Translations under genes and position numbers: made by a program | The notes under the pieces: generated by a model | Told to the model about the DNA's origin: nothing | What the model saw: only the letters and a program-made list of their open reading frames with translations | Databases searched by the model: none | Source of the DNA: Lentinula raphanica | Taxonomy: Eukaryota; Basidiomycota; Agaricomycetes; Agaricales; Omphalotaceae | DNA length: 64,000 bases | Direction of reading: 5' to 3' | NCBI GenBank assembly: GCA_027919835.1 | Contig: JANVFP010000008.1 | Location: 186,001 to 250,000, forward strand | In this document: positions 42,803 to 55,470 of the stretch, in pieces | How positions within the stretch are numbered: position 1 is the first letter of the stretch | Layout of the letters: every line of letters starts with the position of its first letter

Positions 42803-45418
42803 ATGTTCCCTGTCCGCCATATTTCAAGCCGACTGCGGAAGCCTGATTTCACTTTGACATCGAGTCGAATCTGCAAAGCACGACATTATTCCCAATCTCC
42901 GAACAAACAACCTAGAGAGGAAACACCAACGCGTCCGCATCCTTCCACAGCTCAGCTTTATCCCAGACACGAAGTACATGAACGCTCTGAAGCTATAAAC
43001 ATTCCCTTGAACCCGCCTGGTGGTGGTGGAGGCCCCGGTCCTGGAGGTTCTGGTAGTTCTATTCAAATCACAGGTTCACCGTTTCTCGACGCGACTTTGA
43101 CAACATTAGTCGGTTTGGGTGTTGGTAAGTCCTTTCGCCGGTTATCAAGGACAATTTCTGAGCTCTTGTTAAGTCTTCATAGGCGGTGTCGCGTATCTGC
43201 AGTGGTACAAGAAGAACGTGTTGGACAAGGTATGTCCAGCCGCAACACGTATTCGATGTTTCCTGCAGCTTCAACAAATATACAGATCGAATTGGCGTTT
43301 GAACCAGGTTATGATCCTGCTTTGGAAGTCGCGAAACACTACTACACACGAACCGGCGCTCCTTCAGACGAAGAACATATGAAAAGACGAGAGCAGGATC
43401 AAATTGATAAAATCATCCATGGAGAAGAAGCAGGGCATTATTACGTCTTACTCGGTCCAAAGGTGTGTGTTCATTCCAGGAATGACAAAACGTTGGCGAC
43501 ATTACTTATACTTGTTCTGACCATGACATAGGGCGCGGGTAAGGGAACAATGATATTCGATTCCATGAACGCAATCCAAGCCGATGGGGTCGCTATGTGT
43601 GATGCTCATCCAGATCTCGAAGTTTTCCGCCTACGTCTCGGTAAGGCGTTGAATTACGAGTATAATGAAGATTCCCAAACTGGCCTCTTTCAAAGACGCG
43701 ATCCTCGAGAAGGTGGTGCAGCATTGGATATCGAACGCGGTACGTATTCATGATGTATGCCGTCTTACTCGGGCGCTTAGATCCTTCCAGCATTGAACAA
43801 ATTGGAGAAGGTCGCCTTGAGAGTGGCTAAGAGACGACACAAGCCCTTGGTTCTCATCATCAATAACGTGCATCACTTCAACAATGACGAAGCTGGACGG
43901 AACATGCTATTACAGCTCCAACAACGTGCCGAAGCTTGGGCAGCAAGCGGTAGGTTCTCCACATACTCGGACGAATACATTGTTGAATGTGGCGGTTATA
44001 GGGATCATGACTTTGGTTTTCAGCACGTAAGTTCAACAAATCGGATACTGTGATCGATATCTTGATTATCTGAAAAAGGGATGATTTCTGGCCGTTCTAT
44101 GTGATGCGTGAGTCTACGCGCAGCCTGCACGTAACACGAACACTTACTCTACACAGGCAAGGTTGCAAGTCGGATGCATGTCAGTACGACCCTCACTCTA
44201 TTATGAGAAAAAACGCGTTGACCCCAGGTTGCAATCAATTTGTGCTTTCAGGTTCTGTCGATTTCTGATCTCGACACCCGGGAGGCACTCCACGCATGTA
44301 TCCGTATGAGAGCAAACGTGAAGAAACGAGTTGAAAACCACGATCATGACCAAATCAAGGAAGCTGTATCCATCGTTGGAGGTCGATTATCATATCTGAA
44401 TAAGGTCGGCAAATCCGTGGTTCAATTTAGGAATACTCGATAACCGAGGTATAGGTCGCTACATCGGTGGACGCTTTAGATATGTCTAATTCTCTGCTTG
44501 AAATTGAAAAGGCGTGGCTTTTAAGTCAAATAGGTTTGTAGTTGTCTATCTGGTTTCTGCCGGTGTTAATCTTGTTCCTCCTAGGTTTGATCCAGGACTG
44601 TGACGACGATGTTATGGATGAAGTTAGTCATTCTGCGAATCTAGTTTTCACCGAGTACAACACTGATCTTGTATCATAGCAAAAATGGAGCAGCTGTTCA
44701 TGGTAAGAAGATGGGCTCTCCGATTAGAGCCTGACATGAAAGGTTTGTTAGGCTACTCTTGCAGGAATTTGTCAAGATGCGGCAAGAACAAGAAAGAGAA
44801 CGAGACGAAGGCGTAAAATCAGGCAAGTACGGCAAAGATGAATTACCGGAACTTCCAATGCCTTTTATCCCTTATGTTCGTGTATTTTTCCCCTGGCTAT
44901 GTATTCACCAAACTCAACAGCTTTCAGCACAAGTGTAGGCAGATCATGACTCGCGCCGACTTCCTCGAAGGTCTGGACTTGAACTGTGATATGTCTCGGA
45001 ATAGGCACTAATATTTATACAGAACTCGACAGAGCCAATATTATCTCCGTAGATGTAAGTCTCATGGTCATGCATTGAAGTGCCTCTTTTACCCATCACT
45101 CATGGAAAAAAAAATCAGGTGAACCATAATGTACGCCCAGACTCGATGCTGATTCTACTAGCTGCGCGACAAGTGGTCGAAAAGGAAGACTTCCAGGAAG
45201 TCCTTGATAGTGTCCGAGATAGGATTGATGAAATCGAGAGCCTGCATAGGACCAGAGAGTTGACGGTTCGTAGAACTCCAAATTTAGCTTGTGTCACGAA
45301 GAACTCTTACATACTTTGTTTATCGGATTCACAGTTTAAAGATGTTGATAAAGGAGATCGGATACGGCTTGTAGTCGATAAAGGTGGTGCTGAGCTTTTA
45401 GAAAGAAGACAATCATAG
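42803..45418 (+). CDS. Mitochondrial P-loop NTPase (AAA-like), 17 exons
   Basis: 570 residues spliced from 17 exons: 42803-43124, 43183-43229, 43286-43462, 43532-43739, 43791-43949, 44002-44026, 44079-44107, 44157-44179, 44252-44404, 44455-44533, 44585-44622, 44680-44702, 44752-44875, 44928-44970, 45023-45054, 45119-45265, 45335-45418. The sum is 1713 nt and all junctions keep phase. MFPVRHISSRLRKPDF is a mitochondrial presequence, followed by a Gly/Pro linker (NPPGGGGGPGPGGSG) and a short membrane-like helix (LDATLTTLVGLGVGGVAYL). Walker A is LLGPKGAGKGTM, divided by an intron after the first Lys. Walker B is KPLVLIINNVHHF, with Asn-Asn where AAA proteins usually have DE. VFSTDDFWPFYV follows as a sensor-like strand. 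An inner-membrane NTPase is likely; the substrate is unknown. The frame before 42803 lacks ATG. Confidence 0.8.
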
Positions 45419-45808
45419 GAACTCTTCTATCATGCTATTCGACTGCTGTGACAGGGGTTTTGTCTGCCATAATCCAAATCTGTTAAAAACGAAACTGGGA
45501 ACTGGGTTCATATGATCTTCTCAGAGTATTGGTTCTTGAAACTGCAGGGTACACTCAAAGATCGTGCCATTTCGCATGGAGTGGAAAGACGAAGCCCAAT
45601 CTTTCGTTGGGTCTTCGAGCTGGACAAATGCCCAGCTGTTGATACTATGTATTCCACTCTGGGCTAATGTGCCCACTACAACTACTGAATGTTCAAACAT
45701 ACAAATATACGTAGCTGAAGCAGAAAGAAAATATGAGGTTCGGGGATCGAGTAGACTTCATAGTTACAATATAATGAGTCGGATGAAATGTCGGGGGACA
45801 TTCATAAT
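45419..45808. other. Convergent intergenic region
   Basis: 390 bp between the converging P-loop NTPase and Nab2 genes. Nothing recognised. Confidence 0.5.
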
Positions 45809-47873
45809 CTAGGCAGTGATTTCGACGGATTTTGTATCTTCCTTTTTGCCGTTGGCCGCAGCCTGCGCCTCTTGTACAGCTTTCTCAGCCTGACTCTTCT
45901 TTGCTTCGATTTCCCTCATCTGCTTCGCAAGATTCTCTTTGGTCCCCGCTGAGTGATTAAAAGTGGCCGTTCTATGTGGACTGGGTCCACCCATGGAACC
46001 GGTCTCCGGGTTTTTTACTGTCACCATAGGGCCATTCTCGGACAGTCCTCTATGGAAAGTGGTAGGCAATACTCGTCCCGGAGGGTGTTGGAACTGACAA
46101 TTTGCTCGAGTACAAGCAGCACCAAATTTACATGGTGTGTTGTTTGGTCGTGAGGGATGGGTAAAAGAGCAATTAGGACGTGTACAGGCGGACCCAAACC
46201 GACAGGGAACGGAATTGGAGGGAGGGTATGAATGAGGGTGTGAGTATGGAGCCGGGGCAGGTGTTGCATGTTCTGGAGATATCAATTAGCAAAAGCGTCT
46301 GGTTATAACTGATACGGGGGCATACCTAATGGCTTGAGAGCTGCTGGACTGACATGTGCCTTGATGCAATCCTTGTCCTTGCAGTCTTTGCCATTTTCGC
46401 AAGGTTCATTGCTCAAGACTACACCACTCTCCACGGTTGCAACTGGAGAAGGATGCGACCATCTACAATGAACATTTGTGCATTTCAGGCCGAACTTGCA
46501 CAAAGTCGGAGACTGCGGGCGTTCGGGAACTGCATAAGCCGGACGAGGGGGTGCCGAGACAGGTGCAGCGGCGGGCACTGGTGCCGTGTGAGGTTGCGAT
46601 GGAGTGGGTGCAACGACAGGAGTGATCTGTACTGGGGGTTCCAATTGGACTTCCTCAATTTTGCTAGTGTTCGATATCGGTCCTCCCCCTCGACCTCGAC
46701 TTCCTCCGCGACCTCCCCTACCTCCGCCACGGCCTCTGCTATTGCCGTTCAACTGACCCTGAAATCCGTTTAACCCCATGTTCGGCTGCATCATTCCCAT
46801 TTCCTGGGGCATCACACCCTGCATAGGGAAACCCCCAAACTGTCCGGGATTGATCATACCACTTATTTGCGCCATGAGTGCCATTTGGCTCATCATGAGC
46901 TCTTGAATCATCATCGGATTCGCCATACCCGCGGCCATGGGGTTCATATCCATCCCAGGAAAGCCTCCCGCCATCATCATATTTGGGTCACCCGTGTTTA
47001 CGATGTTATCGATGCGCGCCTGAATTTCGTCCTGACCGCCAACTGCAGGACCTCCGACTCTGTCCAGAAGACTTCGTGGACTGGGACCGGTCTGGCTATC
47101 CCTAGTCATAGCACGCGGTCCAGTAGGAAGTTCTGTCCGACGTATTTTACTCGGAGGGTGTGGCGAGGGTGAACGTGCAGATGCAGAACGTTTTTGAGAA
47201 GCAGTGGGTAGCGCTTGCGATAGGGCTTGTTGATACACCCCATTACGAGGAGGATTGGAACCGCGGCGGGAACTCTCATTCGCAGGCTGAGTTGAGTTCC
47301 GGGACGGTGTGATCTCAGATGGGCGTTCCATAGATTCTGCAGATGGCTCTGCTAAGGGTGTTTCCGCTTCTGTTGAACCCCTTGCGGCTTCTCTGAATAG
47401 CCAGTCCGTAAAGCTGGGGTCTAAAAGGCGGTTTAGGACCACATTGGATATATCGAAAACGGGCTTACCAAAATCAGAGCCAATCACTGAGAAAGATAAT
47501 GAGAAAAAGATGAATGTTAAGCGGTTACAAAACTCACAGTCTTCCAACTCAGAAGTGATTTGAGCTAAGAGAATGTGGCGTTAGTGAGCGAACGGAGGTT
47601 GAAGTTTTCAGTCTCTGTACCATTTGTCTTGTTATTAATGATCATGATTGTAATATATTCCGCCATAACGGGATCTAGAGAGATAATTAACGTGGCACAA
47701 TCCAACAAGGCTGCAGAACGCACCAGCATCAGGGCTGTATCCTCGAGTTATGAGTTCGTCTTGTATAGCTTGCTGAAGAGACATCATTAGTGGAGGTCGA
47801 GCAAGAAGCTCTGCAAGCTACACACCTGAAGTGCAGAAGCACGTTCAGTCCCCATTATTAAACCGAAAGCCAT
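45809..47873 (-). CDS. Nab2-type nuclear poly(A)-binding protein
   Basis: Shuttling mRNA-binding protein that controls poly(A) tail length and export. Seven exons (47873-47826, 47772-47724, 47674-47621, 47564-47538, 47486-47469, 47420-46326, 46272-45809), 584 residues. The N-terminal PWI-like fold reads MAFGLIMGTERASALQ, QDELITRGYSPDADPVMAEY, AQITSELEDLIGSDF and DPSFTDWLFREA. The middle has a Met/Gly-rich part and an RGG box (SRGRGGGRGGRGGSRGRGGG). Four CCCH fingers follow: CKFGLKCTNVHCRWSH, CENGKDCKDKDCIKAH, CRFGSACTRPNCSFTH and CKFGAACTRANCQFQH. The end is a Lys/Ala/Glu helix. The 48-bp intron 47468-47421 is a multiple of three with no stop, so it is easily mistaken for coding. The ATG at 47873 is chosen because it begins the conserved fold. 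Confidence 0.9.
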
Positions 47874-50108
47874 TGCTACGAAGAGAAAGCGAACGTCGTC
47901 GAAGCACGTCGCTGAGGAAGAGACTATTTTCAAACTCCGCCCACTCCGGCCTCGTAGTTGCCCAATGTCACGTGGTACATTACAACGTACTGCCGCAGAC
48001 TTAGCCTCGCTAGCCAATCTGATAGTTCAACGAAGAGTAAACGCGTTCGTTGAATAACAGACTTTATTCACAACGAGTTTACTCTTTTTTTGTGAACTAC
48101 AGACGGCCAGCCAGGCTACCGCAGACTAGTTACTCAGACTAGTGGTTTCATACAAGTTTACAACTTCTAATACTAAGTACATACTATCATAGCATTCGTA
48201 CTACACTGAGTACTCAGATGGTGGAGAGCACACCGTAGAATCAGCAGCAGATCACATTATACCCTAGAAGGTAACTGTTGTTAGCTTTGAGTACTCAAGT
48301 ACTCAAGTACTCGAGTGCCCGTACCGCCATGATGAGGTCAAGATAAGAGCCAAAACGGAGAGTCACAGGGAACTTTGGAGAAAACCGACATATTTTTTCC
48401 ATGAACGGATATCGATCTTTTGGTATCCTGATTTTCTCATGCCACTGGACTTTAAGTGATACCGTCCGGCGTTCAAATCATTTCAAAGGTGACTGACAAT
48501 GCTGATACTTACTACTTAAGTATTTTGCTCTCATCCGCGCGCCCACATCACACCCTCTAACCACAACTGAAAGCCGTTACAGCTTGACTTGTGTTATTCC
48601 GTACTCACAGCACTGTTTGATGACAGTTATCACACAACTACATAGTTGTAATACTCGGGAATATCTCCCAGCGGATGGGCGTCTGAATTCAGTTCAGTGA
48701 CAATACCAATGCTCTCTCTTGAGTCTTCTCCGTTTTTGACGCTGAGATCATGACCTACGTCCGTCGTTATTCCATGGCTCAGAAATGACAAATTTTTTCG
48801 ACATAGTACATAGTAGAGTGTAAGCAGACGTTGATAACCAGCGCTTAACGTGGGATATTCATTCATCATTTGACGCTCGCTTGAGATTTCATAATTGGCA
48901 CATAGACGCCCATACTAACTCTTTGCAAGTTTAACTTTTGAAGCTTGAATTTCAGGTAGTATGATAATAATACAAAGTGCATTCAAGGAATACGACCACA
49001 AAGGGCCTTCAAAACGGAAAATGGAAACACACTGATAGTGGCGTGGCTGGCCGTTGGTTGACTCAAACCATCAAATGTGTTTCTCAAGGTTGACATTAAA
49101 CTAACCAAATGTACTTCCTAACGGGAAGATACTGGTATCTTCAGGAAATCAAGAGCAATCTTCAATCGGGAAAGTCCACGATACGAATCGAACACTATAA
49201 TTGTGATCTTCCTAAATGCGCATATGCTAACGTTTTCGGAACTCTGTAAAATTCACACCAACGATTTCGGTCCTAGTTGCCTTCGTGAAACGACTCAAGC
49301 TGACCAGTACAGCAATTTCATGCTCTAAAGTAACTTGAAGCTCTCGCACTGTGTTCGACCGGTTTGTCCCATCACCTCAAGGACCCCTAGTGGCACATCC
49401 CAGGAGTTCTCGGAGTTTGAGCCTTGATGCGTGCGTGCGTACAATCATAATGCGAAGGTGTGTCCAAAAAACGCATGCCATTCTTGGCGACTCGAAGCAG
49501 AGTTGTAGATAATATATTCGGTTTGTGGGTCAAATGATCCTTGAAGTCTTTTCCGCCAGAACAAAGCCTTCAAATAACGCAACTGAGATGAACAACAACA
49601 CGGTTGCCTCGGGCATCGTTCCCATACTTTTCTGACGGAAGCCTGCAGTCAATGTTCATTGTTACGGTAATACCCAATTGGATTCGCTTCGCGTCTTACT
49701 TTCCTGCGCAGGCTTTTGAGTGTTTATGATGTTTATATTCTTTTTATCTACTGTGAGTATGATTATAGTACAGTTATGATGGCATTGAGTGTAAGGAAGG
49801 AATGCTAATGTCACAACATGAATGAACGATGCAATAGAGAAAGTCAGCTATGCAAAGATGTACCATCCCAAAATGACCAAAAATACACATCACCATCTTT
49901 CGCAAATAGATAGGGAATCGAAGTGTGGTGAAGTTGGAAAGAGGGCGATAGAATGCAAAGAGGTTTGTTTGAGGGTATAAAACAGGTCCAAATGCTGCTA
50001 GATATAAAACGATGAGCAGTAGCCAGATAGTACAGATGGTAAGGGATATGCTGGAGAGAGAGATGAAGCAATAGAATGCACAGAAACGAAAGGAAACGAG
50101 AGTCGACG
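47874..50108. other. 2.2-kb gene-free stretch
   Basis: Many stop codons on all frames, AT-rich patches and short repeats such as AGTACTCA near 48290. I see no gene, RNA or intact mobile element. It may contain worn-out transposon remnants. Confidence 0.45.
48289..48316. repeat. Short AGTACTCA tandem repeat
   Basis: Three units of AGTACTCA (the last ending CG), each with the palindrome AGTACT, next to isolated AGTACT words at about 48209. Confidence 0.6.
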
Positions 50109-51113
50109 CTACCAAACAGCAGGTACAGCATAAGCGAAGGTTTTGCTTTTCAGTATAGCGCCCATATGTTTTTCGGCAATAGTAAAACCCAAAGGGTAGT
50201 CGTTGTCGCGTATTTTGGCAGTGAAATCTTCGTCTCCGATAGGAGTTTGAGGAGACGAAGTAGTGGCAGGAGAAGTCGTATCTGAATGACTCGAGGAAGG
50301 GGTATCGGGAGACATGTCGAACTTGGGTGAGCTTTTCCGAACGGACACCAGAGGTTGCGCAGGTTTCGTGGGGGATGTTGGGTGACCGATCGGTATTGGT
50401 GAGGTAGTGGAATCGTGCTCTGGAACAGGGGTAGTTGATGTCGACGACGTTGTCGCGGCAACCTTTGCTGCACGCTTTGAGACAAATTTGAGTGGATACG
50501 TGGGATAGGGTCCTTGTGGGGAACGGAAGTCTTCTTTGACCATGTTGGTGAAGTTAGCAAGGATGGGGTTATCAACTGTGAGCTCCCAGTCAAGATAATT
50601 ACACATCTCTCGTTCCATCTGGTTGATTTCTCGTAATGTGAACATGCCCTGCGCAACGATACTCCAAGACTTGTTGGAATATGTATCATCGCAGATAACT
50701 TTGGAAGCGATCATGAAAGCTGATATGAATAATCGATGACCTGAGGAGCCGCGAGCAGTGGGAAAGCGGGCCTTCAAGCGCTGGAGTAGAGCAAGAGCTG
50801 CAAATGTCACCGATTCATGTAACTTGGTGCGATGGAAGGCATACGCAATGAAATGTGGCAATTTGGCCTGGGATTGTGTAGAGGTAGGAGGGTATTCGGG
50901 ACAGGCGAACAGATGGGTAATGAATCGCGCGCATAAACGTGCAATATACTCATAGCCATAGAAGGGATCCCTGACATGTGACTGAGGAGGAACAGAGGAC
51001 TACAGGAATTCATTTGTCCTGGATTTGGAAGACGAAGAATCGAGATGTACGCACTGGAGGAATTGGTTGGAAATTGCGATTTCTCGAAGCAGCTTTCTTA
51101 GACGCGTCGACAT
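50109..51113 (-). CDS. PCL-type (Pho80-like) cyclin
   Basis: Two exons (51113-51055 and 50970-50109), 306 residues. Cyclin box: FLQDPFYGYEYIARLCARFI, LPHFIAYAFHRTKLHESVTF, ALALLQRLKARFPTARG, GHRLFISAFMIASKVICDDT and YSNKSWSIVAQGMFTLREIN, then MEREMCNYLDWELTVDNP. This is the signature of the Pcl1/Pcl2 branch, which activates the Pho85-type CDK in G1 for polarity and cell-cycle entry. The C-terminal 150 residues are Ser/Thr/Pro-rich with many SP and TP sites, as expected for a regulated, unstable cyclin. The acceptor is the CAG at about 50971, because the nearer CAG gives a wrong frame. Confidence 0.9.
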
Positions 51114-53526
51114 TATGCATAGCAGCCATGAATTATTAGGAAGGATTTTTGGATATATCGCGAGAAGAGCCACTGTGAAGACGAGGAGGTCAGATCAGGC
51201 AAGCCAGTCATATATAAAGTTAACGCGTATCAAGTTCGTAGAATATTCCGCGAGAAACAACAAGTTCGTGTGGCAAAACGACCCACAAATAAATGTTCCC
51301 GAGTATTTTTTCCCAGGAAAAAAAGTTTTTATAAGAAACAAGAATTAGCCCGAGTTGCCTTTTTGGGTAACCTTTTGGGTATTTTGAACAGCAAGTACTC
51401 CAACAACCACCTCGGTGTACAAGAAAAAAAAAACAAGAAAATTCGAAGACTCACAATGTAATATGGCAGACTAGGAAGAGCAGGTACGGATGAGTTTCCT
51501 TGAGAACCGAGCGAAGAGTATAAGGGACGAGAAGGGGGAACCAGGAGGCTTATATATACTCGAGTTTCTGTTTGGCTTGACGGCTTGATGAAAGGCTGTG
51601 CAAAATATAAATGCGGAAATTAGGCTATTTAGGCGATAGCGCCGGCGTGACGGTCACACCCACACCGAACTTCCGAATTCCTGAAGGGCCTAAGGCCTAA
51701 AGGCGCTGCAAGCAGACACTGGTCTGAGTCGTCTCTGACTGGTACGGGACAACTACGGATCTACAAAGCTCAACTTCCACTAGTACAACCGTCGGTCAGT
51801 GGAATTTTGGAAAGCCCGGTGGCGGTCTGTATCGCCTGCAATTTTGCACATGCGCAAAGACACGCAGATGTATGCCAAACCCATGGCTAGTCCAGACACG
51901 CGTGGATTTCTGAACTCTTGACTAAACTTGAATTGTTTTCTATCTCCGTTGCTCATGACCGCCTCAAGGCTCATTCCGTTACCAACGCTGACTTGTTTGT
52001 GAGCAACATATCAAGTTCTGCAGCAACTGTCTCTCTCCGGCGTCACCTTTCACCCTCTCCATGTCTGATGGCGACAATTGTTCTGATGCATGCACCTGTC
52101 TGCATAACGCCCTTCTTCCGATTGCACTTTATTTTTGATCAGCTTCTCAATTCCAATCTCGGGTTTCTTTCCAGGGTCATCCTCACCTACACGCCTTATC
52201 CGCATGTATATCATTCTCTTTGGCCTTGAGTGCTTTATCTTCTTGTTCTTTGCTTCAGTATCTGGCATTCTACTTGAAAATTTATCAGCCACCACACTGC
52301 TGCCGAGCGTGCGACGCGCCTGATACAGCTCTTGTACATATAGGGTGTTCAATCAACGTGCTGTAAGATAGAGTCTTGATATTGTGTTTAGGCTGTATGC
52401 TGTCTGTAAGTACCTCCTGTTGGAGATTGACGAGTTGGTCTTCAATTTGATCATGCTGTTTTTCAGCAGCGCAATTACTCTACCAGGTGGTCCCTGGTCA
52501 AAGCTGGCGTTCTTCAAAATTGAGATCCGCTCCGACCCAACAGCGAAATTTCAAGAACTCTGACGAAGTCCGGCCGATGTGTGAGGATATCTCACAAATA
52601 GAGGCAGCATGATCGGATTGATAGAGTACTGAGAATGGCAATATTCACTTCAGGACCTATGGCAATGTGGATTGCATCATCTTCTGTCCGCCACTGTAGG
52701 ACTGTTAGTTGAAAAGGCCAGCTGCAGGAAGTAAGAGGAATGGAGCACTTGGCAGATGCAAATAACGGATTGCATTCAGCGTATCGACCTCAGTTAGCCT
52801 CAAAATTTGATTGGGATCAGGTGGTGGGGAGGGGTTCAAACTTCAAAGGGGTTCCAGATCGGTAGTCGGTCCGAATTGCACTGAGGTCTGGTCGTACCTG
52901 GTCGTACCCATAAAGGACTAGAGATGGTCCTGGAACGACTGCTCGCAGGAATCGCGTCAAATTATCATTGTCTTCGAGACCTAGATGTCACAATTACCGT
53001 GTTGAACAGCGTCAGGCATCCGACGCCGAACGCCTCTAGCAAACTCATTTGCAGTCAAGTCTTCATAAGCTAGTCGTAAGTTGCGTGTTGCAGGTGACAA
53101 TTACTGTCAGTGCGGGACAGAGCGGTAATCGTTCCGTCACAGGTAGGCAGCGCGAAACTCTCCGTCGAGGTCGCATTGGTTCCTGGAAAAAAATATCGAT
53201 ATTCATGGACAATGTTCGACCCAGCGTTCGACGTTCACCCCGCAGAAGATGATTCACAACTTGAAGATGTGATACAACGGCTTACCTGGCGCTCATGCGA
53301 AAATCACTGGAGCTAGTTTCTATTGGTTCATATTTGTCCACAAATTGAAAAAGCTCGAGTTATGATAGATTTTCCGCTGTGGGCGGATATGTTGAAATAG
53401 TATCATCCTTGAAAGTCTCAAGTTCGGGGTTGAAAGCGACTGTATGTGACTCTAAGAGGAAGGGGGAATAAGAGTTCATAGATGGAGGTATGAAAATTGT
53501 GGCACCCAAATGCAATTTGACACCAT
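51114..53526. other. 2.4-kb gene-free stretch
   Basis: Upstream region of the cyclin gene (its long leader may hold introns, with GT and AG candidates near 51120-51500) and downstream flank of the acetyltransferase gene. No frame over 105 codons and no recognised RNA. Confidence 0.45.
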
Positions 53527-54478
53527 TCAGACTGCGTTTGGCTCTTGCTCTTCATCTATGAAACTCTTGTACACCACAAAAGCATCGACATACTCCTCCC
53601 CTTTCCCGTCTTTACGTCGCAGACGGCCCGCCTGTGGAATACGACCCACTTTTGTGAATCCCAAACGTTCCCAGAGTCTGTGACAGAGCAAGCACATGAA
53701 GAGACATCGCTTAAGCTTCATCATAGTACATCTTCCAAGGAATATATGATCGTACCTCATGGAGGCATCATTATTGACATACACAAGGTTGAATACGCTC
53801 GCTCTGTATCCGAGTTTGGGTGCATAGTGTAGATAGGATTTGGCAAGAATCGAGCCGAATCCACCTTTCCGGCGAATAGGTGGCACGAGGAAACCTGCGT
53901 TACAGATCTAGGAGGATGAATGATAAGCCAACGTGGCGAAAGGTCGTTATACAATACAGCTGAGGGGACAGAATGAAGACTCGGAACGTGACTTACATGA
54001 GATGAACGGCCAGGATAGTTTGGCTTCACCTGTTGAAAGGCATCGAATCGTGTGTCACCAGAAGTTGATGAAGGAAGTTTACATAGTAGCATCCTATAAC
54101 GCATTCCTCCCATGTTCTGCCATTTCGAGCCTCATCGATCGATACGGTAGTCTCCATAACGTTTGAGGGGGTGCTTCCTCGGAAATCACGCTGAAGCAAG
54201 CTATCACTGGTCAGGATCCCGACCAGCAAATCTTCTGCGAGGAAGTAGTTTTCGAATGCCTGTAAGTCGAAGAAACCTTCCTGGGGGTAAGTCCTTCCAT
54301 CTACAACCTCTTCGGCGAACACCGTGCTCAGAAACTTGACCAGCTCTGGCGGTGCTGAATCGAGTCGCAAGTGATGAATGGTGATATGTTTCTGCGGATT
54401 AGCAGAGGTAGTCCATATTGTAGAAGATAAGGGAAAGGTTGCAGTCCAAGTTCTGGTAACGGTGCCGTACGCTGACAT
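53527..54478 (-). CDS. GNAT N-acetyltransferase, MPR1-like
   Basis: Four exons (54478-54083, 54029-53997, 53907-53756, 53677-53527), 243 residues. The C-terminal acetyl-CoA fold has KPNYPGRSSHICNAGFLVPP, IRRKGGFGSILAKSYLHYAP (the R/Q-x-x-G-x-G/A site is RRKGGFG), LGYRASVFNLVYVNNDASMR and LWERLGFTKVGRIPQAGRL. This order closely matches the yeast Mpr1 family, which acetylates azetidine-2-carboxylate and 4-oxo or cis-hydroxyproline compounds and protects against oxidative stress. The exact substrate here is inferred. The gene is divergent from the IMPACT-like gene with 181 bp between starts. The upstream codon at 54481 is TTG and is not used. Confidence 0.85.
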
Positions 54479-54659
54479 CAAGACGTTACTATAGATAACG
54501 ATGTTTTCATAAGATTGAGACGTCCAGCTGTGTCCAGTTCCTTTCTTTGAGAACCTATAATGCTGTTATTGACCTGTTGATCACCCGAGGCGAGAGACGA
54601 TCTGGAGACGATGAAAAAAGCAACTGCAAGCGCTAAATCAAGTTCGCAGCTGCGCGCTT
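54479..54659. promoter_or_regulatory. Divergent promoter, MPR1-like / IMPACT
   Basis: 181 bp between two outward-facing starts; no clear TATA. Confidence 0.4.
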
Positions 54660-55470
54660 ATGTTCAGAATGGCCTCTTCTGGTGAACCATCAAAGGTCTC
54701 CAATCTCGATTCCTTCCTGAAACGCTCTCAACCTTTACCAGAGCCCAAAGCTACTTCTCAAGAAATCCGAGACCGCAAATCAAATTTTGTTGCGACTATC
54801 TTTCTTGCTGCGACACCCGAAGAAGCCAAATCTCATGTCCAATATCTGCGAAAGGTCCTGCATGCATCACGCCCTGCGAGCCACGAGATCTTTGCCTACA
54901 GATGTATGGTACTGAAACCGGGAAAAACAGGTTTATCTGGTCCTGATGATTTTGAAGTGAAAGCTGGGTATGATGATGATGGTGAACAATGGGCGGGAGC
55001 CAAAGTACTGAGAGTCATGGAATCTCTAGCTGTGCTCGACGCAGTGGTGATTTGCAGTCGCTGGTATCTATGAAACTCAGCTGTGATATGATCCTCATAT
55101 TGATCTCAGTGATAGGTATGGTGGCATCATGCTGGGCTCTGCTCGATTCACCCACATCGAAACTTGTGTGACTGAAGTATGTCGCACGTTCAAAAATAAA
55201 CAGGAGCTAGAAGATTGCATAGCAATGTTGGCTACCCTCGATGATATTCTAAAGCAGCTTCGCGATGAGCTTGCTGGGCTTTCTCATCTTTCAGCGTCTA
55301 CATCTTCAAGTTCCATTGATAATACACTCCGTCCGAAATCAAAAGCACCGGATTATGCTTCCTGGACAGAGTCAGACCTTTCGAAAGCGAGACGATTGGT
55401 TACTGCTAGGGAGAAGGCAGTTGCAAGTGTCAAAGCTATGATTGCAAAGCGACGCGCAGCCGGCCCATAA
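54660..55470 (+). CDS. IMPACT/YIH1 family (UPF0029) protein
   Basis: Two exons (54660-55063 and 55116-55470), 252 residues. The conserved fold has DRKSNFVATIFLAATPEEAK, RPASHEIFAYRCM, YDDDGEQWAGAKVLRVMESL and, across the junction, DAVVICSRWY-GGIMLG, then ARFTHIETCVTEV. IMPACT/Yih1 proteins restrain the eIF2-alpha kinase Gcn2 by competing for Gcn1. Here only the IMPACT domain is present, without an N-terminal RWD domain, so it is a shorter relative; the regulatory role is therefore uncertain. The C-terminus is a coiled-coil-like helix (DDILKQLRDELAGLSHLS). The ATG at 54669 is an alternative start. Confidence 0.85.
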
